In this document: positions 53,794 through 62,842 of the stretch, piece after piece | Layout: each line of letters starts with the position of its first letter | Position numbering within the stretch: position 1 is the stretch's first letter | NCBI GenBank assembly: GCA_052118065.1 | Contig: JBQKHY010000004.1 | Span: 55,947-119,946 of the forward strand | Reading direction: 5' to 3' | Length of the DNA: 64,000 bases | Source: Ruminococcoides sp052118065 | GTDB lineage: Bacteria; Bacillota; Clostridia; Oscillospirales; Acutalibacteraceae | Program-made: the position numbers and the translations under genes | The notes under the pieces: generated by a model | Databases searched by the model: none | What the model saw: only the letters and a program-made list of their open reading frames with translations | Told to the model about the DNA's origin: nothing

Positions 53794-54327
53794 CTATTTA
53801 TGTTCTTCTACATAAGAGAGAAACTCAGGTGTTTTTGACCAATAATTAATACCCCAATTTTCAAAATTCCACTGTTCCATATAGTCATTACACTCAAAGT
53901 CTATATAATATAAAATATTATCTTGGAACACAAAGTTAGTTGGGAAATAATCAATATTTGTATTTTTAGGATAAAGAATTTTACACATCTCCTTTACTTG
54001 TTCTATACAAGCATTAGGCAGACAATCATTTAATACCATATCAAAAACAGTTTCACCTTTGATATATTCCTTTAATATTCTTTCATTTTCTCTATCATAG
54101 TCAAGTAATTTCGGCATAGCAATACCTATATCCAATAATCTTTTATAATCATCAAGTTCAGATTGAAGTTTATCGCCAAAATGATAATAGGAACATGGTT
54201 CATGGTGAATTTGCTTTAGTACATATTCTTTCTTACCGTCAGTTACAAGATAAGAATATCCACCCTTTCCCTTACCTAACATCTTAATTATTGAAAACGC
54301 CCTAGAGTTAACATTCATTTTTTCCAT
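53794..54327 (-). CDS. Small protein-kinase-like protein
   Basis: A 177-residue protein with a minimal kinase fold. A glycine-rich loop (LGKGKGGYSYLV, 17-28) is followed by Lys38 in YVLKQI, a hinge-like RILKEYIKGETVFD, a catalytic-loop-like segment NIDYFPTNFVF (D and N) and a metal-binding IDFE. It is far smaller than a normal Ser/Thr kinase and closer to BUD32/RIO or aminoglycoside-phosphotransferase-like small kinases. The substrate is unknown. GGGAGA precedes ATG 54327. It borders the repeat-rich kilobase. Confidence 0.72.
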   Translation of the reverse strand: MEKMNVNSRAFSIIKMLGKGKGGYSYLVTDGKKEYVLKQIHHEPCSYYHFGDKLQSELDDYKRLLDIGIAMPKLLDYDRENERILKEYIKGETVFDMVLNDCLPNACIEQVKEMCKILYPKNTNIDYFPTNFVFQDNILYYIDFECNDYMEQWNFENWGINYWSKTPEFLSYVEEHK

Positions 54328-54353
54328 AATTATCTCCCATAAATATACAAAAG

Positions 54354-54373
54354 AGTCCCTTATACAAGGGACT
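54354..54373 (-). terminator. Terminator between the LRR gene and the kinase-like gene
   Basis: AGTCCCTT / AAGGGACT stem with 4-nt loop, followed on the minus strand by CTTTTG. Confidence 0.7.
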
Positions 54374-54413
54374 TTTTATATTTAATTTATTTTACTGTAA
54401 CTGTAACAGTCTT

Positions 54414-56129
54414 TCATTTTTGAGAACCATCTCTTGCAGTTACTGTAATTTTACATTTACCCTTTTTGATGCCTTTAATTACACCCTTTGAGTTAATTGT
54501 TGCAATCTTTGTGTTGCTACTTCTAACAGTAACCTTTTTATTAGCACAATTTGTTGGGCTAACATATGTTTTTAATTTGAAAGTTTTACCCTTCTTGATT
54601 GTTACCTTTGTGCTATTTACAGAAACTGATTTAACGGCATATTTAAATGGGTTTTTGTATAGCTTTGCATAAGAATGAATACCTGAACCTTTGTTACCGT
54701 AAATAGTAATCTTCTTACCATTCGGGTAATGCTTATAAGTAAAATAACCGTTAGAGTCCTTAATTGAGAATGCCTGTTTTACAAAAATATCATAGCCTGT
54801 ATTCTTACAAGTTGAAGGTACATATAGTGAACTGATACTACTGCAACCGATAAATACTTTAGAACCAAGTTTCTTAAGCTTTGTACCTAGTGTATTGCCC
54901 TTTAGTTTTTGACAATTAAAGAAAGCAGATGTACCAATGTTTGTTACCTTTTTAAAGTTAAGTGTTGATGCTAACTTCTTACAGTTTGCAAATGCATTAT
55001 CATCAACATATGTAACATTAGAGAAGTTAATTGAACCTGTCATATTCTGACAATTAAAGAATGCATTGTAACCAACATAACCCAGCTTACTTGAAGAAGT
55101 AAACTTCTTTAACTTTTTACAACTATCGAATGCAGCAATATCAACTCTCTTAACATTAGATGTACCGGTAATTGTTGTAAGGTTAGTACAACCATAAAAA
55201 GCATACTTACCGATTTTCTGTGCTGAGCCAAGTTTTACTGTTTGCAGTTTCTTAGCATTTTTAAAAGTATAATCTTGAATTGCACTTGCCTTTGGTAGGT
55301 TAATTGTCTTAATATTTTCTGAACCAAAGAATGCATCAGCATCAACAGAAGTTGCATTTGAGCTAACAGAAGTTAACTTAGGTAGATTATATAAGGCAAA
55401 GCCCTTAATAAACTTTGCATTTCTAATATTTAGTGAAGTTAGATTGTCAGCACTATAAACTGCTCTCTTATTTAGTGAACCGGCAGTTAGGCTAACTAGT
55501 TTATCGTTATTGTACATACAATACTCACCCAGTGTGGCATTACCTAGGTTTGCCTTTGTAAGATTATCACAACCATAAAAAACATTTTCACCAAAAGACT
55601 TAGACTTTGGTGCATTAACTGTCTTTAAATTTGTACAATATTCAAAAGCATTGTCACCATAAGAAGCACTACAATTTGTTGTAAAATTAGTTAAAGATTT
55701 ACAATTGTAAAAAACATTCTTACCTATACTTTTAACAGTTGAAGGTAAAGCAATATCAGTTAAAGAAGTACAATAACTAAAGGCATTGTCACCAATTTTA
55801 GTTAGCTTTGAAACACCATCAAACTGTACAGAAACAAGATTTGATAGATTATAAAAAGCATATGAACCGATAGATGTAATGTTACCATCAATAACTACTC
55901 TGTTAATTTCCTGATACTTAGAACTCCATGGTGCATTATAAGCAGTAAAGTTAGGTAAATCACCTGAACCTACAACATAAAGATAACCACCACTAACACC
56001 CCAAGTGATGTTGCCCACTGTTGCAGAAGTTTCTACAGTATTTATTTCTTTAGCAGAAACAGAAATTGCTGTTGTCATAGCAGTTATACACATTAAAACT
56101 GCCATAAAAACGGATAATAATTTTTTCAT
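54414..56129 (-). CDS. Secreted leucine-rich-repeat (BspA-type) protein with Ig-like domain, early stop
   Basis: A 571-residue exported protein. Residues 1-27 are a signal peptide (VSAKE). About 90-470 is a run of BspA-type LRR_5 repeats with the recurring pattern IGxxAFxxCxxLxxI, as in TKIGDNAFSYCTSLTDIALP. The end (about 490-571) is a bacterial Ig-like domain (Big_2) with the TKVTIKKGKTFKLKTYV start. Translation stops at TGA (54414-54416) just before the last strand. The same frame goes on KTVTVTVK to a TAA at 54387, so the final eight residues of the fold are cut off. The protein probably binds host or substrate surfaces. Confidence 0.85.
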   Translation of the reverse strand: MKKLLSVFMAVLMCITAMTTAISVSAKEINTVETSATVGNITWGVSGGYLYVVGSGDLPNFTAYNAPWSSKYQEINRVVIDGNITSIGSYAFYNLSNLVSVQFDGVSKLTKIGDNAFSYCTSLTDIALPSTVKSIGKNVFYNCKSLTNFTTNCSASYGDNAFEYCTNLKTVNAPKSKSFGENVFYGCDNLTKANLGNATLGEYCMYNNDKLVSLTAGSLNKRAVYSADNLTSLNIRNAKFIKGFALYNLPKLTSVSSNATSVDADAFFGSENIKTINLPKASAIQDYTFKNAKKLQTVKLGSAQKIGKYAFYGCTNLTTITGTSNVKRVDIAAFDSCKKLKKFTSSSKLGYVGYNAFFNCQNMTGSINFSNVTYVDDNAFANCKKLASTLNFKKVTNIGTSAFFNCQKLKGNTLGTKLKKLGSKVFIGCSSISSLYVPSTCKNTGYDIFVKQAFSIKDSNGYFTYKHYPNGKKITIYGNKGSGIHSYAKLYKNPFKYAVKSVSVNSTKVTIKKGKTFKLKTYVSPTNCANKKVTVRSSNTKIATINSKGVIKGIKKGKCKITVTARDGSQK

Positions 56130-56307
56130 AATATTCCTCCTTTTATCCTGTTAATATTTTATCATTTTTTCATATCCTTTACTATTCAATAAATGCAAGA
56201 ATTTATTACACACATAAGCATTTTTATTGTAAAACTCTACTATACAATTTTTTCTATTTAAAATATCAGTCAAATTAGCTTAAAATAAATCAGAATTAAT
56301 CAGAAAA

Positions 56308-56334
56308 AAGGCTGTCCCAAAACGGAACAGCCTT
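56308..56334 (-). terminator. Terminator of ilvB-ilvN-ilvC
   Basis: AAGGCTGT / ACAGCCTT stem followed on the minus strand by TTTTCTGATT. Confidence 0.8.
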
Positions 56335-56371
56335 AAAGTCAGAATAGATATTATGAATAACTAATTAAAAA

Positions 56372-57391
56372 TTAGTTGTTGATTAGCTTATCGCCATCAT
56401 CCCAGCTATATAGCTTACGGATTTCCTTACCAACGATTTCTGATGGATGCTGAGCAGCATTCTTACGCATAGCTCTGAAGTGAGCCTGACCACCTGCTGG
56501 AGACATATCTAGTAGGAAGTCCTTAGCAAATGCACCACTCTGGATGTCTGCTAGAATCTGCTTCATAGCCTTCTTAGTGTCTTCTGTAACAATCTTTGGG
56601 CCTGTGATATAGTCACCATATTCAGCTGTGTTAGAGATTGAATATCTCATACCTTCGAAACCTGACTGATAAATTAGGTCAACGATTAGCTTCATTTCGT
56701 GGATACATTCGAAGTAAGCATTTCTTGGGTCATAACCAGCTTCACATAGTGTTTCAAAACCAGCCTGCATTAGAGCACAAACACCACCACATAGAACAGC
56801 CTGTTCACCGAATAGGTCAGTTTCTGTTTCTGTCTTGAATGTTGTTTCTAGAACACCTGCACGGCTACCACCGATACCTGCTGAATATGCTAGAGCTAAC
56901 TGCTGAGCCATACCTGTGTAATCCTGTTCAACAGCTACTAGGCAAGGAACACCCTTACCAGCCTGATATTCTGAACGAACTGTATGACCAGGTCCCTTAG
57001 GAGCGATCATTGTAACATCAACATTAGCTGGAGGTACGATCTGACCAAAGTGAATTGCAAAACCATGAGCGAACATTAGCATATTGCCTTCTTCTAGGTT
57101 TGGTTCGATGTCCTTCTTATACATAGCTGCCTGCTTTTCATCGTTGATTAGAATCATAATGATGTCAGCCTGCTTAGCTGCTTCTGCTGCTGTAAATACT
57201 TCAAAGCCCTGAGCTTCAGCCTTAGCCCAGCTCATAGAACCATTATAAAGACCAATAATAACCTTTACGCCACTATCCTTTAGGTTAAGTGCATGTGCGT
57301 GACCCTGTGAACCGTAACCGATAATTGCTACAGTCTTATCCTTTAGTAGGTTAAGATCACAATCCTGTTGATAAAAAATTCTTGCTGCCAT
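56372..57391 (-). CDS. ilvC: Ketol-acid reductoisomerase
   Basis: NADPH- and magnesium-dependent enzyme that isomerises and reduces acetolactate or acetohydroxybutyrate in valine, leucine and isoleucine synthesis. It has 339 residues (class I). The Rossmann motif is IIGYGSQGHAHALNL, the core has APKGPGHTVRSEY, and the metal ligands are in KTETETDLFGEQAVLCGG and FECIHEMKLIVDL. GGGAGG precedes ATG 57391. It is the third gene of the ilvBNC operon. The coding sequence uses CTA for most leucines. Confidence 0.97.
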   Translation of the reverse strand: MAARIFYQQDCDLNLLKDKTVAIIGYGSQGHAHALNLKDSGVKVIIGLYNGSMSWAKAEAQGFEVFTAAEAAKQADIIMILINDEKQAAMYKKDIEPNLEEGNMLMFAHGFAIHFGQIVPPANVDVTMIAPKGPGHTVRSEYQAGKGVPCLVAVEQDYTGMAQQLALAYSAGIGGSRAGVLETTFKTETETDLFGEQAVLCGGVCALMQAGFETLCEAGYDPRNAYFECIHEMKLIVDLIYQSGFEGMRYSISNTAEYGDYITGPKIVTEDTKKAMKQILADIQSGAFAKDFLLDMSPAGGQAHFRAMRKNAAQHPSEIVGKEIRKLYSWDDGDKLINN

Positions 57392-57463
57392 TTTATATTC
57401 CTCCCTTAAAATTGGCATAATATAAGGTTAAATAGCATGAAAAATTTAATGCTAGTTAATCGC

Positions 57464-57970
57464 TTAGTCGTTGAAGCCACTGTGATAGGCTTCACCATGA
57501 CCCTTTTCAATAGCTACTTTACCTGTACGAACAATTTCCTTGATACCAAATGGTCTCAGTAATTCAAGCAAAATGTCGATTTTGTCAGCTTCTTCGCTAT
57601 ATTCAAGGGTTACTGCAGATGATGAAACATCTACAATTTTAGCTTGAACAAGTTGTGCAATACCCATAATTTCTTCTCGTTTCTTACTTGTGCAAGAAAC
57701 TTTAATTAGGAGTAATTCACGACCTATATATTCACCCTCTTCAAGGCGTTTAACCTTAATAACAGGGATAAGCTTGTTTAGTTGTTTTTCAATCTGTTCA
57801 ACTACATATTCGTCACCATCAGTAACAATTGTAATTCTAGAGATTTTAGGATTACTTGTTACGCCAACGGCCAGACTGTCAATGTTAAATGCTCTTCTTG
57901 AAAAAAGACCACTAATCTTTGACAACACACCTGAACAGTTCTCAACAATAACTGATAAAGTATATTTCAT
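57464..57970 (-). CDS. ilvN: Acetolactate synthase small (regulatory) subunit
   Basis: A 168-residue regulatory subunit that confers valine feedback on IlvB. The N-terminal ACT domain (TLSVIVENCSGVLSKISGLFSRRAFNIDSL) and the C-terminal domain (LLLIKVSC, VDVSSSAVTLEYSEEADKID) are both present. GGGGGATTAAG precedes the ATG. It follows ilvB by 14 nt and precedes ilvC by 72 nt. Confidence 0.96.
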   Translation of the reverse strand: MKYTLSVIVENCSGVLSKISGLFSRRAFNIDSLAVGVTSNPKISRITIVTDGDEYVVEQIEKQLNKLIPVIKVKRLEEGEYIGRELLLIKVSCTSKKREEIMGIAQLVQAKIVDVSSSAVTLEYSEEADKIDILLELLRPFGIKEIVRTGKVAIEKGHGEAYHSGFND

Positions 57971-57984
57971 CTTAATCCCCCTAC

Positions 57985-59604
57985 TTAAATTGATGGTGTA
58001 TCAGGATGAACATTACAGATAAGGATGAAAGGTTCTTTAACCTTAAACATTTCTTCTGCAACTTTTTCAGCCTCTTCGTTTGAGTTAACTTCAGCAGTTT
58101 TAATACCATAAGCCTCAGCAATCTTTGTGAAGTCAGGGTCACCAAGGATTGTAGCACTGTATCTGCTACCGTAATGGTTTGACTGAAGTTCTCTAACCAT
58201 ACCAAGACGATTGTTACGCATAACAATAATCTTAATATCTACATTATTCTGCATAATTGTGCCAAGTTCGGTTAGGTTCATTTGGAAAGAACCGTCACCA
58301 CAAACTGCAACAACATCTCTTGATGGTCTTGCCATTTTAGCACCAATTGCAGCAGGAACACTGTATCCCATTGTACCCATACCACCGGTCGTAAGGAATC
58401 TACCCTCACGAATACGGAAGTTGTTGGCACACCAAATTTGGTTCTGACCAACATCAGCTACAAGGATACCCTTGCTCTTCATCATAAATGAAAGTTTTGC
58501 AATCAATGATCTTGGTTCAACATAACCTTCCTTAACAGGTGGTACTCTATAAAGTTTTTCTTTCCATTCTCTATAAGTTTCACACCACTGATGAGGAATG
58601 TGGTAGTCACCGATTTCATCAATTAACTTTTCAATTACATTCTTCATATCACCTACAATCGGTACTGTTGTTCTAACATTCTTACCGATTTCAGCAGGGT
58701 CAATATCTATATGTATAATCTTGCTTGTACGGCTAACCTGGTCAGGCTTTGCAACAGCTCTGTCGCCAAGTCTAGCACCACAAACAATAAGCAAGTCACT
58801 TTCATGCAATGCCATATTTGCATATTTCTTACCATGCGTACCTAACATACCAAGGTAACGCATATGTTCACTAGGCATTACACCGATACCCATTAATGTA
58901 GAAATTACCGGAATACCTGTCATTTCTGCAAACTGTTGTAGCTTTAGCTTACTTCCTGAAGAAAGTACACCACCACCGGCAACAATAAGTGGTCTTTCTG
59001 CTTCTTTAATAAGGTCAATTGCCTTTTTAATCTGCATTTTGTGACCACGAACATTTGGTTTGTATCCAACAATATCAACACTATCAGGATATTCAAAAGA
59101 CTCAATTTCTTCTTCCTGAACATCCTGAGGTATATCTATAAGAACAGGTCCCATTCTGCCTGTTGTGGCAATATGGAAAGCCTCTTTAAATACTCTCGGC
59201 AAGTCCTTTGTATCATTTACCAGGTAGCTATGCTTTACAAATGGTTCACAAGCACCTGTAATGTCAGCTTCTTGGAAAACATCTCTACCAAGAAGTTCCC
59301 TCTTTACCTGTCCTGTAATACAAATAACAGGAATACTGTCTGAGTAAGCAGTAGCGATACCTGTAATCATATTTGTAGCACCGGGACCGGATGTTGCAAC
59401 ACATACACCAACCTTGTTACTGCAACGGCTATAACCGTTAGCTGCGTGTACTGCTGACTGTTCCATTCTTACAAGAACATGCTTTATATTAGATTTATAT
59501 AGTGAATCATAAAATGGACATATAGCTGCACCCGGATAGCCGAAAACTGTATCAATACCTTCGGCCTCCAAGCACTTAATCATAATGTCTGCACCACTAA
59601 TCAT
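57985..59604 (-). CDS. ilvB: Acetolactate synthase large subunit
   Basis: ThDP- and FAD-dependent catalytic subunit, 539 residues. The three domains are recognisable: the N-terminal PYR domain with VFGYPGAAICPFYD (catalytic glutamate region follows), the central FAD-binding domain, and the C-terminal PP domain with the ThDP motif VCGDGSFQMNLTELGTIMQNN. GGAG precedes the ATG. It is the first gene of ilvBNC and has its own promoter. I looked for a T-box in its leader and saw none. Confidence 0.97.
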   Translation of the reverse strand: MISGADIMIKCLEAEGIDTVFGYPGAAICPFYDSLYKSNIKHVLVRMEQSAVHAANGYSRCSNKVGVCVATSGPGATNMITGIATAYSDSIPVICITGQVKRELLGRDVFQEADITGACEPFVKHSYLVNDTKDLPRVFKEAFHIATTGRMGPVLIDIPQDVQEEEIESFEYPDSVDIVGYKPNVRGHKMQIKKAIDLIKEAERPLIVAGGGVLSSGSKLKLQQFAEMTGIPVISTLMGIGVMPSEHMRYLGMLGTHGKKYANMALHESDLLIVCGARLGDRAVAKPDQVSRTSKIIHIDIDPAEIGKNVRTTVPIVGDMKNVIEKLIDEIGDYHIPHQWCETYREWKEKLYRVPPVKEGYVEPRSLIAKLSFMMKSKGILVADVGQNQIWCANNFRIREGRFLTTGGMGTMGYSVPAAIGAKMARPSRDVVAVCGDGSFQMNLTELGTIMQNNVDIKIIVMRNNRLGMVRELQSNHYGSRYSATILGDPDFTKIAEAYGIKTAEVNSNEEAEKVAEEMFKVKEPFILICNVHPDTPSI

Positions 59605-59653
59605 AAGCCTATTATACTCCTATGCTAAATTTCTACTATTTTTTACTCTCTTG

Positions 59654-59682
59654 ATTATACAATATTCCCTAATTTATTTCAA
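59654..59682 (-). promoter_or_regulatory. Promoter of ilvB-ilvN-ilvC
   Basis: On the minus strand TTGAAA (59677-59682), 17 nt, TATAAT (59654-59659). The leader is only about 45 nt, too short for a T-box. Confidence 0.75.
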
Positions 59683-59705
59683 GTAGTGAAAGCAAAAAAA
59701 ACTCC

Positions 59706-59734
59706 TTGATTTTTCTAAATCTATATGTTATAAT
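59706..59734 (+). promoter_or_regulatory. Promoter of the SRP RNA
   Basis: TTGATT (59706-59711), 17 nt, TATAAT (59729-59734) with an extended TG motif at 59726-59727. Confidence 0.75.
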
Positions 59735-59740
59735 ACATTA

Positions 59741-59930
59741 TGCGTTGCAAACCAGTTATACTTTTGGTTTATATAAGCGAACGACAGGCCCTATACGATT
59801 GAGGCCTGTGAATCATGTCAGGCAGGGAACTGAGCAGCATTAAGCAGTGTTCTCGATGCGATATAGTAAGTCTGCCGTTCACTTATGTAAATCATTGCCG
59901 TTATGACGGCATAACGGTTTGCAATTTTTT
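59741..59930 (+). ncRNA. ffs: Signal recognition particle RNA
   Basis: An RNA of about 190 nt that binds Ffh and targets membrane proteins. The 5' and 3' ends pair (TTGCAAACC with GGTTTGCAA), then ATAAG-GAACG with CGTTC-CTTAT. The helix 8 region contains GTCAGG, GGGAAC, and GAGCAGCATTAAG, the recognisable SRP core. A final hairpin (CCGTTAT / ATAACGG) and TTTTTT end the transcript. It lies directly upstream of dnaX, the usual Firmicutes position. Confidence 0.85.
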
Positions 59931-59956
59931 ATTTTACAGAAAAGCAGGTGAATTTT

Positions 59957-61837
59957 ATGTATCAAGTTTTGTACCGTAAATGGAGACCGGAAACATTTGC
60001 TGATGTGGTAGGTCAACCTCAGGTTACTACTACTCTTAAAAATGAACTTAAAAGTGGCAGAATCAATCACGCTTACTTATTCACAGGCTCTAGAGGTACA
60101 GGTAAAACAACTTGTGCTAAAATTCTTGCAAAAGCAGTTAACTGTCTTGATTTACAGGATGGTAACCCTTGTGGTAAATGTGAAAACTGTATTGACTTTC
60201 AAGAAGGCAACTTACTTGATGTTGTAGAAATGGATGCAGCAAGTAACAGAGGTATTGATGATATTAGGGAACTGATTGAAGAATCTTCCTTTTCCCCATC
60301 AAAAGGTAAGTACAGAGTTTACATTATAGATGAAGTTCATATGCTTACCGATGCAGCCTTTAATGCTTTGCTAAAAACACTTGAAGAACCACCTGCTCAT
60401 GTTATATTTATTCTTGCTACAACAGAAGTTCATATGCTACCTCAGACGATTCTTTCAAGATGTCAGCGTTTTGACTTCCACAGAATTTCTCCTGAGGATA
60501 TTACAAAAAGACTAAAGTATGTTGCAGAACAAGAAAATGTAACTATTACTGATGACGCTTGTCACCTAACTGCAGTTATTGCAGACGGTGCAATGCGTGA
60601 CTCTCTATCTATAATGGATAGATGTATTGGCATTAGCAAAAATATTGATGCAGAAGTTGTTAGACAAGCTGCAGGTCTTGCTCAAAAGGACTACCTTTTC
60701 TCACTATCTTCTGCTTGTATAAACAAGAACCCTCAAAGAGCCTTAAAGATTGTTGATAAGCTACATTCCGAAAGTAAAGATATGGCAAGGCTTTGTGCTG
60801 AACTTATTGACCACTTTAGAAATTATATGCTTATCAAAACAATTAATAACCCAAGACAAATGATTGTTATGAGTGATGAGGAATTTGATGAGGCAGTAAG
60901 TCAATGTGATTATGTTTCTTTAGCAGATATAATTTACTTTATGGATGTACTTCAAAGAAGTGCAGAAAGAATGGGCAAAAGTTCATCTAACCGTACAGAA
61001 ATGGAAACTGCTTTAATTAAACTAACTGCTCCCGAATTAGACGGTAGCCAAGAGGCTTTACTTTCAAGATTAGTTAAACTTGAAAGAGCAGTAAATATGG
61101 GTAACTTTGGTTCAGCTAAAGCAACAGAAACTAAAGAGGTTACTAATACAGAAACTTCACCTATTACAAAAGAAGAAGTTGCTCCTCCTTCCCCTATTTC
61201 TACAGAACCAATTCAAAAGGAAGAAAAGGTTGTTCCTACCGAAAAGCCACCTGTTAATCCATTTGTTGATGACGGTACAGTTAAGCAAGATAAATATGCC
61301 GGTGCAGATAGCTTAAGAAACAAAATTGAGGAAGTTAAAAAAGGACTTCTAAAAAAGGAAGAAAGAGCTAAGGCAGAAAGTTCATTTGCTCCAACTGTTC
61401 CAATCAGTCCTGTACCATTCCCTGAAATTATTAATCACAATGAACCTAAAAAGGTTGAGGAACACAAACCTGCTCCTAGAATGCAACTTAACCTTGAAGA
61501 AATTTATGCTAATGCAAAACCATTTATGCAATGGCAAGAAGTTGTTGAAAACCTAAAAGAATATAGCAAAACTATTGCTATGTCTTTCTTAGATACAACT
61601 GCTTATGTCAGTGGAAATTATCTACTGATTGATGCAAAAACAGATATACCTTTTCAACTGCTAAAGAGAGATCCTGAACAGAAGGACAGAATCCGAGATG
61701 CAGTTCAGGAATTAACCGGTAAAAGATATAACCTTGGTCCATACAAGCCACCGGTTAAAAAAGTTGAAAAAAATGACCCTCTGGATGAATTTACTGACAA
61801 TTTAAAGGAAAAAGGTATTGAAATTACTGAAGAATAA
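59957..61837 (+). CDS. dnaX: DNA polymerase III gamma/tau subunit
   Basis: Clamp-loader ATPase of the replisome, 626 residues. The AAA+ core starts MYQVLYRKWRPETF, with P-loop GSRGTGKTT (Lys50), zinc cysteines from NPCGKCENC, Walker B IDEVHML and sensor SRCQRFDFHRI. A Pro/Glu/Lys-rich linker follows from about 385, and then a tau-specific C-terminal domain. ATG 59957 has AGGTG upstream; the GTG nine bases earlier overlaps that site. An in-frame slippery heptamer at 61351-61357 could give a shorter gamma form. First protein gene of dnaX-ybaB-recR-smpB. Confidence 0.96.
   Translation: MYQVLYRKWRPETFADVVGQPQVTTTLKNELKSGRINHAYLFTGSRGTGKTTCAKILAKAVNCLDLQDGNPCGKCENCIDFQEGNLLDVVEMDAASNRGIDDIRELIEESSFSPSKGKYRVYIIDEVHMLTDAAFNALLKTLEEPPAHVIFILATTEVHMLPQTILSRCQRFDFHRISPEDITKRLKYVAEQENVTITDDACHLTAVIADGAMRDSLSIMDRCIGISKNIDAEVVRQAAGLAQKDYLFSLSSACINKNPQRALKIVDKLHSESKDMARLCAELIDHFRNYMLIKTINNPRQMIVMSDEEFDEAVSQCDYVSLADIIYFMDVLQRSAERMGKSSSNRTEMETALIKLTAPELDGSQEALLSRLVKLERAVNMGNFGSAKATETKEVTNTETSPITKEEVAPPSPISTEPIQKEEKVVPTEKPPVNPFVDDGTVKQDKYAGADSLRNKIEEVKKGLLKKEERAKAESSFAPTVPISPVPFPEIINHNEPKKVEEHKPAPRMQLNLEEIYANAKPFMQWQEVVENLKEYSKTIAMSFLDTTAYVSGNYLLIDAKTDIPFQLLKRDPEQKDRIRDAVQELTGKRYNLGPYKPPVKKVEKNDPLDEFTDNLKEKGIEITEE
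61351..61357 (+). other. Candidate -1 frameshift site in dnaX
   Basis: A-AAA-AAG in the correct register (codons CTA AAA AAG), the same heptamer as in E. coli dnaX. After a -1 slip the ribosome reads GGA AGA AAG AGC TAA and stops at 61369-61371. A purine-rich AAAAAAGGA lies just upstream. The downstream hairpin is weak. Confidence 0.5.
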
Positions 61838-61874
61838 AGTATAATAATTTTATAAAGCGAAAGGAATTATTAAT

Positions 61875-62222
61875 ATGAAAGCAAGATTACCAAAGAACTA
61901 TGGTGGCGGCATTGGAAATATGCAGCAACTAGCTATGCAGGCACAGAAAATGCAACAGAAAATGGAAGAAACAACTACTGAGTTAGAAGAAAAGGAATAC
62001 TCAGCTACTGCCGGTGGTGGTGCAGTTAAGGCTACCGTTACAGGTAAGATGGAAGTTAAGTCACTTGAAATTGACCCTGAAGTTGTTGACCCTGAAGATG
62101 TTGAAATGTTAAGTGATATTGTTATCGGTGCAGTTAATGAAGCACTTAGAAATGCTGCAAAAGAAAAGGAAGATGCACTATCTGCTATTTCCGGTGGTCT
62201 TAGCATTCCGGGTATGTTCTAA
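61875..62222 (+). CDS. YbaB/EbfC nucleoid-associated protein
   Basis: A 115-residue DNA-binding protein of the YbaB/EbfC family, which acts as a homodimer on the nucleoid. The pattern MQQLAMQAQKMQQKMEETTTELEEKEYSATAGGGAVKATV and the LEIDPEVVDPEDVEMLSDIVIGAVNEAL segment are diagnostic. AAAGGA precedes the ATG. Its stop codon overlaps the recR start by one base (TAATG), as in many dnaX-ybaB-recR operons. Confidence 0.96.
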   Translation: MKARLPKNYGGGIGNMQQLAMQAQKMQQKMEETTTELEEKEYSATAGGGAVKATVTGKMEVKSLEIDPEVVDPEDVEMLSDIVIGAVNEALRNAAKEKEDALSAISGGLSIPGMF

Positions 62223-62824
62223 TGGCAAGTTACAGCGTTGCTCCTTTGCAAAAACTCATTGAGCAATTTGAAAAACTTCCGGGTATTGGTGCAAAAACTG
62301 CCCAAAGACTTGCATATTTTGTTCTAAATATGCCAAAAACAGAAGCAGAGGAATTTTCTAAAGCTATTATTGATGCACATGAAAAGATAAAGTACTGTAG
62401 CATTTGTTGCAACTTTACTGACAAAGACAAATGTCCTGTTTGTACAAGCGCAAGTCGTGACCATTCTGTTATTTGTGTTGTTGAAACACCTAGAGACGCA
62501 ATGGCTATGGAAAGCACTAATGAATACAGAGGTACTTATCATGTACTTCACGGGGCAATCTCTCCCCTAAATGGAGTTGGTCCTGACCAGTTAAAAATTA
62601 AGGAACTTTTAGCAAGGCTGAATAATCAAGAAGTTAAGGAAGTTATTATGGCAACTAATCCTACTGTTGAGGGTGAGGCAACTGCTATGTACTTAACAAG
62701 ATTACTAAAGCCACTTGGTATAAAAGTTACAAGACTGGCATATGGTATTCCTGTAGGTGGAGATTTGGAATATGCTGATGAAGTTACACTTGCAAGAGCT
62801 TTGGAAGGCAGAACAGACCTTTGA
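62222..62824 (+). CDS. recR: Recombination mediator RecR
   Basis: Works with RecF/RecO to load RecA at gaps; 200 residues. The helix-hairpin-helix LPGIGAKTAQRLAYF near the N-terminus is followed by a four-cysteine zinc finger (CSICCNFTDKDKCPVC), then a TOPRIM domain (VICVVETPRDAMAME, MATNPTVEGEATA) and the C-terminal Walker-like LAYGIPVGGDLEYADEVTL. It is translationally coupled to ybaB. Confidence 0.97.
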   Translation: MASYSVAPLQKLIEQFEKLPGIGAKTAQRLAYFVLNMPKTEAEEFSKAIIDAHEKIKYCSICCNFTDKDKCPVCTSASRDHSVICVVETPRDAMAMESTNEYRGTYHVLHGAISPLNGVGPDQLKIKELLARLNNQEVKEVIMATNPTVEGEATAMYLTRLLKPLGIKVTRLAYGIPVGGDLEYADEVTLARALEGRTDL

Positions 62825-62842
62825 TAAATTTTAGGTGTAGTT

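Noticed and set aside
59605..59653. T-box leader for ilvB
   Set aside because: The distance from promoter to start is about 45 nt and lacks the TGGNACC box.
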